Below, piece after piece: positions 32,892-41,557 of a DNA stretch of 64,000 bases. The stretch's first letter is position 1. Each line of letters begins with the position of its first letter. The stretch comes from Nocardia alba NBRC 108234. Lineage in GTDB: Bacteria; Actinomycetota; Actinomycetes; Mycobacteriales; Mycobacteriaceae. The notes beneath the pieces were generated by a model. The model was not told the origin of the DNA. It did no database searches and saw nothing but the letters and a program-made list of their open reading frames with translations. Where the stretch lies: the NCBI RefSeq assembly GCF_001612665.1, contig NZ_BDAX01000002.1, positions 496,001 to 560,000 of the forward strand, read 5' to 3'. A program made the translations under genes and the position numbers.

Positions 32892-32936
32892 GGTGAATAC
32901 ACCCTTAGGGGTGAAGACAGACGCCCTGGGGGTGAA
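32892..32936. promoter_or_regulatory. Three direct GGTGAA repeats in a divergent promoter region
   Basis: GGTGAA occurs at 32892, 32910 and 32931. The last two lie in longer similar blocks (CCCTTAGGGGTGAA, CCCTGGGGGTGAA) 21 bases apart, two helical turns. The middle one is part of the palindrome CACCC-N4-GGGTG. This spacing suits a LuxR-type regulator dimer array. Confidence 0.5.
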
Positions 32937-33018
32937 TAGCCTTTTGATGTCGTGACATGTCGAGAATGGGCGCACACCGTGTGCCTATCGTCGCGCTATC
33001 AGTGGAAAGGAAGTCGTA

Positions 33019-33174
33019 GTGATCACCCTGGGAGTCATCCTGCTGATCCTCGGTCTGCTCGTGGGCATCCCGATCCTGTGGTACGTAGGCGTCGTGCTGG
33101 TGGTGGTCGGTGCGATTCTGGCCTTGGTAGGAAGTTCCGGGCGCGTCGTGGGCGGCCGCAAACATTGGTACTGA
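33019..33174 (+). CDS. Small hydrophobic membrane protein, DUF6131-like, 51 aa
   Basis: GTG 33019 follows GGAAAGGAAG. The peptide MITLGVILLILGLLVGIP, a WYVGVVLVVVGAILALVG second helix and a C-terminal GGRKHWY match the small actinobacterial family DUF6131 as I remember it. Two transmembrane helices are predicted by eye. It is encoded just before CsbD, a pairing common among stress-induced genes. Function is unknown. Confidence 0.75.
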   Translation: MITLGVILLILGLLVGIPILWYVGVVLVVVGAILALVGSSGRVVGGRKHWY

Positions 33175-33293
33175 CCATGGCTGCCGACTCAGACCATCAC
33201 CGAAGACACGACACGGCGGGTTGGACCTCGTGGCGCGACCCGGTCCGCCTCGGGGAAACCATCGATCCGACACCACCACAAGGAGAAACCGAA

Positions 33294-33494
33294 ATGGGTG
33301 TGCACGACAAGTTCGAGAACAAGGCCGAGGAACTCGAGGGCCGCGCGAAGGAAGCCGCCGGTGCGGTGACCGGAGACGACGAACTGAAGAACGAGGGCAA
33401 AGCCGATCAGGCGTCCTCCGCCCTGAAGCAGGGCAGCGAGAAGATCAAGGACAAGGCCAACGAGGTCGTCGGCAAGATCGTCGGCAACGACTGA
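33294..33494 (+). CDS. CsbD-like stress protein, 66 aa
   Basis: GVHDKFENKAEELEGRAKEA opens it, then GKADQASSALKQGSEKIKDKANEVVGK: highly charged, helical, repeating Lys/Glu, as in the CsbD family induced by general or envelope stress. ATG 33294 has AAGGAGAAA upstream. A strong hairpin terminator follows. It probably shares regulation with the small membrane protein 119 bases upstream. Confidence 0.92.
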   Translation: MGVHDKFENKAEELEGRAKEAAGAVTGDDELKNEGKADQASSALKQGSEKIKDKANEVVGKIVGND

Positions 33495-33504
33495 AAGTCC
33501 ACCC

Positions 33505-33540
33505 GAGGCGGCCTCCGACGATCCACCCGGAGGCCGCCTC
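33505..33540 (+). terminator. Strong hairpin terminator after CsbD
   Basis: A perfect 13-bp stem (GAGGCGGCCTCCG with its exact reverse complement) closes a 10-base loop, 11 bases after the CsbD stop. It is followed by CTTGTG instead of a long T-run, common in GC-rich actinobacteria. Confidence 0.85.
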
Positions 33541-33613
33541 CTTGTGCGCGGAGCCGAGTTCTGCAGCTGTGCTCTGGAATTCGCCCTGGTCGACAGACAG
33601 CCGAAGTGAGCCC

Positions 33614-34045
33614 ATGCCAGAGAACTCCATGCCCTATACGCTCATCTACTCCAGCACGGCCAGCTTCGTCCTGGACGACGAGGAGATTTCCGTCTTACTG
33701 GACCATGCCCGCGAACTCAACGCGGCCAACGATGTCACGGGCCTGCTCGTCTACGTGCGCTTCGACGATGATCGCGCAGCATTCGTGCAAGTCCTGGAGG
33801 GCGATGAGAACGCGGTCGAGCAAACCTACGCCCGAATCCAGCGCGATGAACTCCACACCGATCTGCTCGTACTGGTTCGCGCTGCGATCCCACAGCGCCG
33901 TTTTTCCCAGTGGTCGATGAAATTCGTTCGTATGAATCAGGCCGTCTTGCAGCAGGTGTTCTCAGGATCGATGCCTGCCGACGGGAGAAGCCCGCTTGCT
34001 GATCGCGCCGCGGCGGAGCGAGTGATCGCAGTCGGTGATGTCTAA
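33614..34045 (+). CDS. BLUF-domain blue-light photoreceptor, 143 aa
   Basis: The domain is complete: YTLIYSSTA with the flavin-contacting Tyr, RELNAANDVTGLLVY with the Asn, FVQVLEG with the switching Gln, ARIQRDELHTD, and RRFSQWSMKF with the Trp/Met pair. BLUF domains bind FAD and signal blue light by hydrogen-bond rearrangement. Only about 45 residues follow the domain, so this is a short stand-alone sensor that must act through a partner protein. ATG 33629 is an alternative start. The gene ends inside the last bases of the convergent TetR gene. Confidence 0.9.
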   Translation: MPENSMPYTLIYSSTASFVLDDEEISVLLDHARELNAANDVTGLLVYVRFDDDRAAFVQVLEGDENAVEQTYARIQRDELHTDLLVLVRAAIPQRRFSQWSMKFVRMNQAVLQQVFSGSMPADGRSPLADRAAAERVIAVGDV

Positions 34046-34701
34046 GTCCTCGGCTCGACCAGTCCGAGCTGAGTGATCAATCGGGCAAGCCATGCGCGGG
34101 CTGCGGCTTGATCGTTGTCGAGTAACAACTGCACGGTGACGCCGTCGTAGGCAGCGATGACCGCGTGGGCCGCCTCGCCGATCGATCCGAAGCTCGCGGG
34201 CAGGTTGAACCGGCTCCGTGTCAGCTTGTCCTCGAGTGCGGCGCGCAGCTGCGCGCGGTGGGTGATCAGCCGTGCCGCGGTCTCGGGTCGACGCGCGGCG
34301 TAAGTGAGGAAGTCGGTCTTCACCAGCAGCCAGTCCCGATCGAGCAGCAACGTGGCCGAAAGCCGATCTACGAACGTCGTCAGTTCCGTCGGGTCCGCTA
34401 CCGCATCCAGCGCGGCCCGCACCTGGTCGGTGATCAGCGTTGCGCGCTGGTCGTAGAGGACGAAGAACAGCTCCTCGAGGCTGGCGAACTGAGAGTAGAA
34501 CGCGCCGCGCGTGTATCCCGCCGCACCGCAGACGTCCTCGATACGGACCAATCCGAAGCCCTTGTCCGCGAATACCCTGAACGCGGCGTCAAGGAGACGC
34601 GCCCTCGTCTCGGCTCGACGCCGGGTTACCCGAGGCGGCTTATCGGCGTCCCCGACAGAACCGGCGAGCGACGTGGGTAGCGCGGATGGACGGGGACTCA
34701 C
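34042..34701 (-). CDS. TetR family transcriptional regulator, 219 aa
   Basis: RRRAETRARLLDAAFRVFADKGFGLVRIEDVCGAAGYTRGAFYSQFASLEELFFVLYD is a textbook TetR DNA-binding domain (about 25-85), with a C-terminal ligand domain (WLLVKTDFLTYAARRPE). The stops of this gene and the BLUF gene overlap by four bases, tail to tail. Candidate targets are the hydrolase genes to the right, whose region contains the palindrome at 35986. Confidence 0.9.
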   Translation of the reverse strand: MSPRPSALPTSLAGSVGDADKPPRVTRRRAETRARLLDAAFRVFADKGFGLVRIEDVCGAAGYTRGAFYSQFASLEELFFVLYDQRATLITDQVRAALDAVADPTELTTFVDRLSATLLLDRDWLLVKTDFLTYAARRPETAARLITHRAQLRAALEDKLTRSRFNLPASFGSIGEAAHAVIAAYDGVTVQLLLDNDQAAARAWLARLITQLGLVEPRT

Positions 34702-34821
34702 ACTCCGACTGTATACCGGGCTTGTTCCAGCGCCTTCGGCCTGCTGCGCGGAGAACCCCAGCCCAATTGATGCTCGATGCCACCGACATCCTCATTGTGT
34801 CTCGAATGCTGCGGCCGTCGC

Positions 34822-35919
34822 TCAGAGCGGGAACGTCAGGGCGTCCGGTCGAAGATAGTCGCCGGGATCGGAGAGGAAGCGTAAGGTCGGGCGCCCCCGC
34901 GCGGGAATGCGTTCCAATTCGCCGCGCAAGGTGTGCTCGTAGGTGTCTCCACGCGCGGTGAAGCCGGGGAGCCAGTTGTCGTGATGGCTGGGTACGAACA
35001 TCGCCGGTCTGATCGCCTCGATGTACTGGCGGACATCGCGTAAACCGTTGAGCGGCTGGTTGAAACCCTGGATGGCGCCCAGTTGCACGTCGCTGCCGGG
35101 CAGCGCTCTCAGAACGTCGAACACCTCGGGTGCTGCTTCTGTCAGCGGCCCGGCGGAGTCGTGCCAGGTGAGGGTGAAGGCACCCACCCGGAACTGGTAG
35201 AGCAGGCTGCCGCCTTCCTGGTCGGACAGCGAGGACCCGAGGGCGACGAGATCACACAGTTGCGGCGGGTTCGCGATCGAATCACGAAGGTCGGGCACCG
35301 GAAAGAACGGCGCGGAACCCTCGGCGCTGCGGTCGGGAGGTTTCGGTCCCGAATGCACATGGCGGACCGCGGTCACCTCGACCGAGCCGATCGTGTGGCG
35401 ATAGGTCTGGCCGGGCGCCGAGGTCGCGTCACCGAGGACTACGGTGCGCAAGGCTGTCGCTCCGGCCTGGCGTTGCGCCTGGGCACAGTGCTCGGCGGTG
35501 CCGAACAGCGCCGCGCCGGAGGCCTGCGCCAACGCGGCCGCGTCACCGGCATGGTCGAAATGGCCGTGCCCGAGGAAGATCGCCTCCGGGCGCAGCTCGC
35601 CTACCTGCGCCACAGTGGTCGGGACGTATCCGCTGTGGGCTCCGCGGGGAACCCAAGCGTCGAGCAGGACCACGGTGCCACCCAGCGCCGCGGCGAAACT
35701 CGTGCAGCCGAACCAGGACAGGATCACCCGATCCGCGCGCACCGCGCCGGTCGCCGGATCGACGTTGGCAGCGCCGAAGAAGCGGGTGCGCGCGGCGATC
35801 ATGCGCTCGCCGGAATCCGCGACGGCCCGTCCCGCTGTGGCGATCAGTCCGGCGCCGATCGCCCCGCCGAGGAGAGTGCGCCGGGTGAGGGAGCGTGGAC
35901 TGTGCGTGAACTCTGACAC
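34822..35919 (-). CDS. Tat-exported metallo-beta-lactamase-fold hydrolase, 365 aa
   Basis: The N-terminus has a twin-arginine signal (SLTRRTLLGGAIGAGLIATAGRAVA). The metallo-beta-lactamase fold shows VILSWFGCTSF, VLLDAWVP, and the metal motif GHGHFDHAGD; further histidines follow (RHVHSG, WHDSAG, PSHHDNW). Such enzymes hydrolyse lactones, esters or phosphodiesters outside the membrane. The start is GTG 35919, seven bases after AGGATG; GTG 35952 is an alternative. It diverges from the CocE-type hydrolase gene across a region with a perfect palindrome. Confidence 0.85.
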   Translation of the reverse strand: MSEFTHSPRSLTRRTLLGGAIGAGLIATAGRAVADSGERMIAARTRFFGAANVDPATGAVRADRVILSWFGCTSFAAALGGTVVLLDAWVPRGAHSGYVPTTVAQVGELRPEAIFLGHGHFDHAGDAAALAQASGAALFGTAEHCAQAQRQAGATALRTVVLGDATSAPGQTYRHTIGSVEVTAVRHVHSGPKPPDRSAEGSAPFFPVPDLRDSIANPPQLCDLVALGSSLSDQEGGSLLYQFRVGAFTLTWHDSAGPLTEAAPEVFDVLRALPGSDVQLGAIQGFNQPLNGLRDVRQYIEAIRPAMFVPSHHDNWLPGFTARGDTYEHTLRGELERIPARGRPTLRFLSDPGDYLRPDALTFPL

Positions 35920-35985
35920 GTGGGCATCCTGACAGCTATCGGAAACGGGCACCAGTTTCGGGCTCGGCTAGACCTCAACCCATCT

Positions 35986-36003
35986 GGATACATAAATGTA
36001 TCC
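35986..36003. promoter_or_regulatory. 18-bp perfect palindrome in divergent promoter region
   Basis: GGATACAT-AA-ATGTATCC, typical of TetR/AcrR operators, lies between the metallo-beta-lactamase-fold gene and the CocE-type gene and stands out as A/T-rich. The TetR gene at 34042 is the nearest regulator. Confidence 0.65.
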
Positions 36004-36039
36004 GATGTGTATTGTGGCTGAGGTCGCATTCGCTGATGA

Positions 36040-38112
36040 ATGTGCGATACCCGATCGGGGAGTTCATTGAAGAGGGTCCTTCGACATCGGTCGATGAAGG
36101 TGTCGGCTGTCATGCTGGCCGCGGCTGTGGTCGCCGCGTTGGCATGGGTGCCCGCCACTGCGGCTCCCGACGGCGGTGCTGACGGAGCCCGCTGGCTGGC
36201 CGACTACGAAGCGCCGCCCAAATACCCTGACGTCCATATCGATTGGGACGTACCCCTCACCATGAGTGACGGCACGGTACTGAAGGCCAACGTCTACCGA
36301 CCGGCGGACGCGCGCGGGCCGATCGCCGACAAGACGCCCACGATCGTCAACATCACCCCGTACACCAAGCTGTTTCAGATGCTGATCGACTCCGCCATCG
36401 CGATGCCGGTCCTCTATGACGCTCTCAACCGATTACTGACGCTGGCCGACTTCACGACGGTCGGGATGAGCGGGCTCTCCGATATGGGCCAGAACCTTCC
36501 CGCCGGAGTCGCGCGCATCTTCGCCGGTGTCGACCGCAAGCTGATCCAGAGCGGCTACTCCGTCGCGGTGGTCGACGCACGAGGTACAGGTTTCTCCCAG
36601 GGCGTCTGGGATGTGTTCGGCGAGCGCGAGCAACTCGACGCCGCCGAGATCGTCGACTGGGCGGGAAGTCAACCGTGGTCGACCGGCGATGTCGGGATGA
36701 CCGGCACGTCCTACTGCGCGATCAACCAGCTACACGCCGCCCAGAAGGGCCCGACCGCGCTCAAAGCGATCTTCCCTATCGACGCAGGCAACGACCTTTC
36801 TCACGACATCATCAACACCGGTGGCGGATTCGGCGTGGGCTTCCTCGCCCCCTGGATCGCTTTTGTCAACACGAGCAAGGCGTTGCCCGATCTCATCTCG
36901 ATGCTGACGGGAACGTTCGACTGGCGGTGGCTCGAGGATCGAGTGAACAACCCGTTCACCATGATCGATGCCCTACTCGGCTATTTCTTCAGCGCCACAC
37001 CAGAACTGATGCCCCCAGCCACTCGAGATGTTCTGCAGTCGAGCAGCCCCAGACACAAGGCTTGGCTCGGCAGCGGCGTCGACAACATCACGGTGCCGAC
37101 ATTCATGGTGGGTAGCTGGTTCGACCTCTTCGCCTACTCCGAGGTCAAGGCGTTCGAACAGATACCGCTGTCCTCGGACAAGAAGAAGTTGATGATGGGT
37201 AACGGCTACCACATCACTCCGCTCTCGCGGCACGGCGAGCCAGGTACACCACCCCGCCTCGATGTCCTGCAGCGCGCCTGGTTCGACAAATGGCTCAAAG
37301 GCATCGACAACGGAATCGACCGGTATGACCCTTTCACCCTGTTCCAGCAGGGCGGAGGATGGACGGGCGGCGCCGCGTTCCCACGACCCGACGCCGTCCA
37401 TCGCCGCCTCTACCTTTCCGGTGTCCCGAGCGATACGGCCCGCTTTCCTGTCGCCCATGACGGCAGCTTGACCGCCGAGCCGCCCACCGAGAGCCGACGA
37501 CTCACCGTCGCCCCAGGGCTGGCCACGATTTGCTCGCGCGACTCGGCGCAGATCACCGCCGGGATCACGTCGGTATTCGATATCTGCGCCAAGGACAGCA
37601 GGGTGGCCGAAACCAGCGCGCTGACGTTCACCAGCCCGCCGGTCGATCAGCCGACCATCATCTCGGGTCCGATTGCGCTGCATTTGAACACGGTCCACGA
37701 CACCACTGACGGATATTGGACCGCCACCGTGAACGACGTTGCCCCTGATGGCACCTCGACGGCGATCACGTCGGGTCAGCTCGTGTCCTCGATGCGCACG
37801 ATCGATGAAGCCGAGTCGACCCGATCCGCCAATGGTGACTACACCGATCCATACCCAACACTTGCCATCGAGGACCGCCGGCCGGTCGTGTCCGGTGAGC
37901 CGACCGTGCTCGACATCAGCATGTGTGCCACCGATGCGATCCTGAAGCCGGGGCACCGACTGCGAGTAGATGTATTCGCGAGCAATTTTCCGCGCGGTGT
38001 TCCGTTCGGACCGACTTTCGTCGACAGCAGGCTCGCGCCTCAGCACCTCCAACTCGATCCGGACTCGCCGAGCTACGTCAACATTCCGGTCGGCGGCAGT
38101 ACTCGCTGGTGA
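36040..38112 (+). CDS. Secreted CocE/NonD-type X-Pro dipeptidyl-peptidase-family hydrolase, 690 aa
   Basis: A signal peptide (MKVSAVMLAAAVVAALAWVPATAAP) follows about 18 basic residues. The hydrolase domain has PTIVNITPYTK, VAVVDARGTGFSQG and GMTGTSYCAINQ (nucleophile Ser), a later FMVGSWFDLF with the Asp and a GNGYHITP histidine. The C-terminal jelly-roll domain (about 500-690, LTFTSPPVDQPTIISGPIALHL ... LRVDVFASNFPR) is typical of CocE and X-Pro peptidases. The family cleaves esters or amides such as cocaine or acyl-dipeptides. ATG 36040 is used; TTG 36067 or ATG 36094 could also start it. Confidence 0.88.
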   Translation: MCDTRSGSSLKRVLRHRSMKVSAVMLAAAVVAALAWVPATAAPDGGADGARWLADYEAPPKYPDVHIDWDVPLTMSDGTVLKANVYRPADARGPIADKTPTIVNITPYTKLFQMLIDSAIAMPVLYDALNRLLTLADFTTVGMSGLSDMGQNLPAGVARIFAGVDRKLIQSGYSVAVVDARGTGFSQGVWDVFGEREQLDAAEIVDWAGSQPWSTGDVGMTGTSYCAINQLHAAQKGPTALKAIFPIDAGNDLSHDIINTGGGFGVGFLAPWIAFVNTSKALPDLISMLTGTFDWRWLEDRVNNPFTMIDALLGYFFSATPELMPPATRDVLQSSSPRHKAWLGSGVDNITVPTFMVGSWFDLFAYSEVKAFEQIPLSSDKKKLMMGNGYHITPLSRHGEPGTPPRLDVLQRAWFDKWLKGIDNGIDRYDPFTLFQQGGGWTGGAAFPRPDAVHRRLYLSGVPSDTARFPVAHDGSLTAEPPTESRRLTVAPGLATICSRDSAQITAGITSVFDICAKDSRVAETSALTFTSPPVDQPTIISGPIALHLNTVHDTTDGYWTATVNDVAPDGTSTAITSGQLVSSMRTIDEAESTRSANGDYTDPYPTLAIEDRRPVVSGEPTVLDISMCATDAILKPGHRLRVDVFASNFPRGVPFGPTFVDSRLAPQHLQLDPDSPSYVNIPVGGSTRW

Positions 38113-38173
38113 GACCACATCGGCCGTCGTTACCGAGAGGCATGCGAGACATAATGATACTCTAATGAATCCG

Positions 38174-38187
38174 ATACTTTATAGTAT
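38174..38187. promoter_or_regulatory. A/T-rich inverted repeat ATACT-N4-AGTAT
   Basis: It lies in a strikingly A/T-rich island (38150-38192) in the 209-base gap before the flavoprotein gene at 38322. A repeated GATACT (38156, 38173) and a GAATCC (38167) surround it. It is probably the promoter and operator of the flavoprotein/hydrolase pair. Confidence 0.5.
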
Positions 38188-38321
38188 TCATAGGGCAGAG
38201 CGGGGTCCGCGAGCAGCCGCCGTAGCCGAGAGACCCGTCGGCGACTGATCGAAGCCACGCGAGCCCGTCGGACCGATCTGTTCATCCTGCTCGTCGAGCA
38301 CCACACCAGGGAGATCCGTTC

Positions 38322-39995
38322 ATGACCGACACATTCGAGCCCGATGTCATCGTGGTCGGCGCGGGCCTGGCCGGCCTGGTCGCCACTCACGAGCTGGCCG
38401 CCGCGGGGCGCCGGGTGCTGGTACTCGACCAGGAGAACCGCGACAACCTGGGCGGGCAGGCGTTCTGGTCGCTCGGCGGCCTGTTCCTGGTCGACAGCCC
38501 CGAGCAACGCCGCATGGGCATCAACGATTCCTACGAACTCGCACTCCAGGATTGGCTGGGTTCGGCGGCTTTCGACCGCCTCGACAACGAGGACATCTGG
38601 CCGCGCCGGTGGGCGCAGGCGTATGTGCGTTTCGCGGCGACCGAGAAGCGTCGATACCTGCACGACCTCGGTCTGCGGTTCGTGCCGTTGGTGGGGTGGG
38701 CGGAGCGAGGCGCCGGGTCGGCCACCGGTCACGGCAACTCGGTGCCTCGGTTCCACCTCACCTGGGGAACCGGACCAGAGGTCGTTCGAGTGTTTCGCGA
38801 ACCCGTCGAACGCGCCGAGCGGGCCGGGCTCGTCCGTTTCGCCTTTCGCCATCAGGTCGACGAGCTCCTGATCGAAGGCGAAGCCTGCGTCGGAGTTCGC
38901 GGCACCATCCTGGAAAGCAGCACCGCGGCACGTGGCGTCGCCTCGACGCGATCCGAGGCCGGATCATTCGAACACCGCGCACCGGCGGTCATCGTCACCT
39001 CCGGCGGTATCGGCCACAACCACGACCTGATTCGGAAGAACTGGCCCACCGATCGACTCGGCCCCGCGCCGAAGCACCTGATCTCGGGAGTCCCCGCGCA
39101 TGTGGACGGACGGATGCTCGCGATCAGCGAGCAGGCCGGGGCGAGCATCGTCAATCGCGACCGCCTGTGGGCCTATACCGAAGGCATCCACAACTGGGAT
39201 CCGATCTGGCCCGACCACGCGATCCGGATCATTCCCGGTCCGTCATCGCTGTGGTTCGACGCGACCGGACAGCGAATGCCCGCACCCCATTTCCCTGGTT
39301 TCGACAGCCTCGCCACGATGAAGCAGATCCTGGCAACCGGGCACGACTACTCCTGGTTCGTGCTCACCCAGACCATCATCGAAAAGGAGTTCGCGCTGTC
39401 GGGATCCGAACAGAACCCCGACATCACCGGAAAGAGCATCCGCCAGGTCCTCGGCAATCGTCTCGCCAAGGGCGCGCCGGGACCGGTAGAGAAGTTCAAG
39501 CAGAACGGACAGGACTTCGTGGTGGCCGATACCCTCGCCGAACTCGTCGAAGGGATGAACAAGTTGTCCCGAGGGCCGCGATTGGACGCCGCCGACATGG
39601 AACGCCAGATCATGGCCCGCGATCGCGAACTGGGCAATCCCTTCAGCAAAGACCTTCAGCTGATGGCGGTCGAGAACGCCCGCCGATCACGCAGCGACCG
39701 CCTGGCGCGGGTCGCCGCACCGCATCGCATTCTGGACCCGGCGCACGGACCGCTCATCGCGGTTCGCCTCAATATCCTGACCCGTAAAACCCTGGGCGGC
39801 CTCGAGACCGACCTCGACAGCCAGGTGATCCGCCCCGACGGCACACCACTGACAGGGCTCTACGCCGCCGGCGAGGTAGCGGGCTTCGGCGGCGGCGGCG
39901 TCCATGGGTACAACGCGCTCGAGGGCACGTTCCTGGGCGGATGTATCTTCTCCGGTCGCGCGGCCGGTCGCGCGCTCGCCCGACAATCGGTCTGA
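38322..39995 (+). CDS. FAD-binding dehydrogenase (KstD/fumarate-reductase-like), 557 aa
   Basis: FAD binding in VIVVGAGLAGLVATHELAAAGRRVLVLDQE and in the C-terminal GLYAAGEVAGFGGGGVHGYNALEGTFLGGCIFSGRAAGR matches the flavoprotein family of 3-ketosteroid dehydrogenases and fumarate reductases, in the group often annotated FAD-binding dehydrogenase. The family introduces or removes C=C bonds next to carbonyls. It is followed after two bases by an alpha/beta hydrolase gene. The substrate may be steroid- or terpenoid-like, but the active-site residues for KstD are not clear by eye. Confidence 0.88.
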   Translation: MTDTFEPDVIVVGAGLAGLVATHELAAAGRRVLVLDQENRDNLGGQAFWSLGGLFLVDSPEQRRMGINDSYELALQDWLGSAAFDRLDNEDIWPRRWAQAYVRFAATEKRRYLHDLGLRFVPLVGWAERGAGSATGHGNSVPRFHLTWGTGPEVVRVFREPVERAERAGLVRFAFRHQVDELLIEGEACVGVRGTILESSTAARGVASTRSEAGSFEHRAPAVIVTSGGIGHNHDLIRKNWPTDRLGPAPKHLISGVPAHVDGRMLAISEQAGASIVNRDRLWAYTEGIHNWDPIWPDHAIRIIPGPSSLWFDATGQRMPAPHFPGFDSLATMKQILATGHDYSWFVLTQTIIEKEFALSGSEQNPDITGKSIRQVLGNRLAKGAPGPVEKFKQNGQDFVVADTLAELVEGMNKLSRGPRLDAADMERQIMARDRELGNPFSKDLQLMAVENARRSRSDRLARVAAPHRILDPAHGPLIAVRLNILTRKTLGGLETDLDSQVIRPDGTPLTGLYAAGEVAGFGGGGVHGYNALEGTFLGGCIFSGRAAGRALARQSV

Positions 39996-39997
39996 GC

Positions 39998-40885
39998 GTG
40001 CGCCGACTCGCTCTGCGGCGTCCATCTCACTCCCCCACGGCAGCACCGTCGCACAGCACCCTCCTGCTCGACACCGACTCGGGTCCCGTCAACGTCGGCA
40101 TCGCCGGGCCCGAACACGCCTCGACGCTGGTGCTGCTGCACGGATTCGGGTCGTCGCTGCACTGGTGGAACGCCATAACACCATTGCTCGCCGACCGATT
40201 CCGCGTCATCAGCATGGACTTGCTCGGTCACGGCAAATCGGCGAAGCCTTCGACTGGTTACCATCCCAGCGACCATGCCCGCGCGGTCGCTCAGGTCACC
40301 GACCGGCTCGGAGTCGGCGAAGACATCACGGTGGTCGGGCACTCGATGGGCGCCGATGTCGCCATCGCCCTCGCGGAAGGCGCCACGCCGGTCCGCCGCG
40401 TGGTCGTCATCGGCGAGGGCCCCGACTACAGCACGTTCCTGCCGGGCAGGGCCACGAGACTGCTGCGCGTGCCGGTACTCGGTCACGCGCTACGCCGACA
40501 CCCACCCGCGCCGGCGGTCCGGCTCGGTTACTCCCGCGCGTTCGCACCAGGATTCGGTCAGCGCACCGCTTTCGCGGACCCTGATCAAATTCTCCACGAC
40601 GACCGAGCGGTGCAGTTCACCGCGTTTCGCCACTGCCAGCTCGGGAAGGAGGCATACACCCGAACCTGCCCCCTCGACCATCGCATCCGCGTGCTCGATG
40701 TGCCGACGCTGGTGATCTTCGGGGCACGCGACCGCATGTGGAATGCGGAGATCTCGGTTCGCCGCTACCGCGCGGTCCCCGGTGTACGGGTCGAGGTCAT
40801 CGACCGAGCAGGTCATTCACCCCAGCTGGAAACCCCCGGCCAGGTCGCGCGACTGATCGCAGAATTCGCCGGCGCTGACCGGTAG
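39998..40885 (+). CDS. Alpha/beta hydrolase, 295 aa
   Basis: LVLLHGFGSSLHWWN, VISMDLLGHGKS, VVGHSMGADVA (nucleophile Ser), VIFGARDRMW (Asp) and DRAGHSPQLE (His) give a complete triad of the classic alpha/beta hydrolases related to meta-cleavage-product hydrolases and haloperoxidase-like esterases. GTG 39998 starts two bases after the flavoprotein stop, so the genes are cotranscribed. There is no signal peptide. The pair is probably catabolic. Confidence 0.88.
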   Translation: MRRLALRRPSHSPTAAPSHSTLLLDTDSGPVNVGIAGPEHASTLVLLHGFGSSLHWWNAITPLLADRFRVISMDLLGHGKSAKPSTGYHPSDHARAVAQVTDRLGVGEDITVVGHSMGADVAIALAEGATPVRRVVVIGEGPDYSTFLPGRATRLLRVPVLGHALRRHPPAPAVRLGYSRAFAPGFGQRTAFADPDQILHDDRAVQFTAFRHCQLGKEAYTRTCPLDHRIRVLDVPTLVIFGARDRMWNAEISVRRYRAVPGVRVEVIDRAGHSPQLETPGQVARLIAEFAGADR

Positions 40886-41115
40886 ATACGGTCCGGCGCT
40901 CGCCCACCGCCACGGTCGTGAACGCTTTGTCGAGCAACGGTTTACGAGGGGCGGTGCCCGAGCCGATTCATGCCTCGTGCGCTGCCATCACGGTCGGGGA
41001 CGCAGTGCGTAGCCGGGCACGAGTTGGTCGGTCAGCGGCAGCGGTGCCCGGCCGTCGTGTGGCCCCGGTTCCCGAAATGGGGGTGCCGGGGCCACGCTCG
41101 CCCGCGAGTTCGTTG

Positions 41116-41244
41116 TCAGTTGGCGAGCACGATCACCTTGGTCGTCGCGGCGGTGTTGGATACCTTGATGTACGGCTTGTCAGTTTTCGAGCCCGGCGAG
41201 AACACCACCGAGGTCACCCCGGACTTACATTCGTTCTGGCTCAC
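41116..41244 (-). CDS. Possible small protein, 42 aa
   Basis: The frame reads SQNECKSGVTSVVFSPGSKTDKPYIKVSNTAATTKVIVLAN, a soluble strand-rich peptide. Its GTG overlaps the stop of another tiny frame (41241-41378) in GTGA fashion, which argues for translation. It lies in the 672-base gap between the hydrolase and uppP genes; bases 40886-41115 show nothing coding. No family is recognised. Confidence 0.3.
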   Translation of the reverse strand: MSQNECKSGVTSVVFSPGSKTDKPYIKVSNTAATTKVIVLAN

Positions 41245-41378
41245 CCGCGATCCGGCACAGACCGCATGGCTGTGCGATTTCTGTAGAGCGCGAGGGCCGC
41301 TCGCGCGCCGACAGCAGCTCCCACGGTGAGGGCAAAACCGCCATACACCACCATGAAGACCGTCCGGCCATTCCGCAC
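41241..41378 (-). CDS. Possible small single-span membrane protein, 45 aa
   Basis: From GTG 41378 the frame reads RNGRTVFMVVYGGFALTVGAAVGARAALALYRNRT, a single hydrophobic helix with flanking arginines. It is coupled (GTGA) to the 42-aa frame after it. No Shine-Dalgarno is evident, and an overlapping frame upstream (starting VISVFIARWFLSRT) also has a hydrophobic start. The locus may hold decayed membrane-protein pieces. Confidence 0.28.
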   Translation of the reverse strand: MRNGRTVFMVVYGGFALTVGAAVGARAALALYRNRTAMRSVPDRG

Positions 41379-41557
41379 GCGCTTCGACCAAGATCTCCAG
41401 GTGTTCGTAGGCCGTCTTTCTGCTGGTGCGCGAGAGAAACCAGCGCGCGATGAACACCGAGATCACGAAAGTCGCTGCGGGATAGATGATTCAGACAATT
41501 CAGACCGGCATGGGGCCGTTCCGGCGACCCCGCCGCGCCCATGCGAAACTCGTCGCG

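Noticed and set aside
32952..33293. N-terminal extension of CsbD to 32952
   Set aside because: CsbD proteins start at MGVHDKFENK-type sequence, and a good ribosome binding site precedes ATG 33294.
38552..39787. 411-residue plus-strand frame inside the flavoprotein gene
   Set aside because: Arg/Pro-rich shadow in another frame; the FAD protein in the main frame has full motifs.
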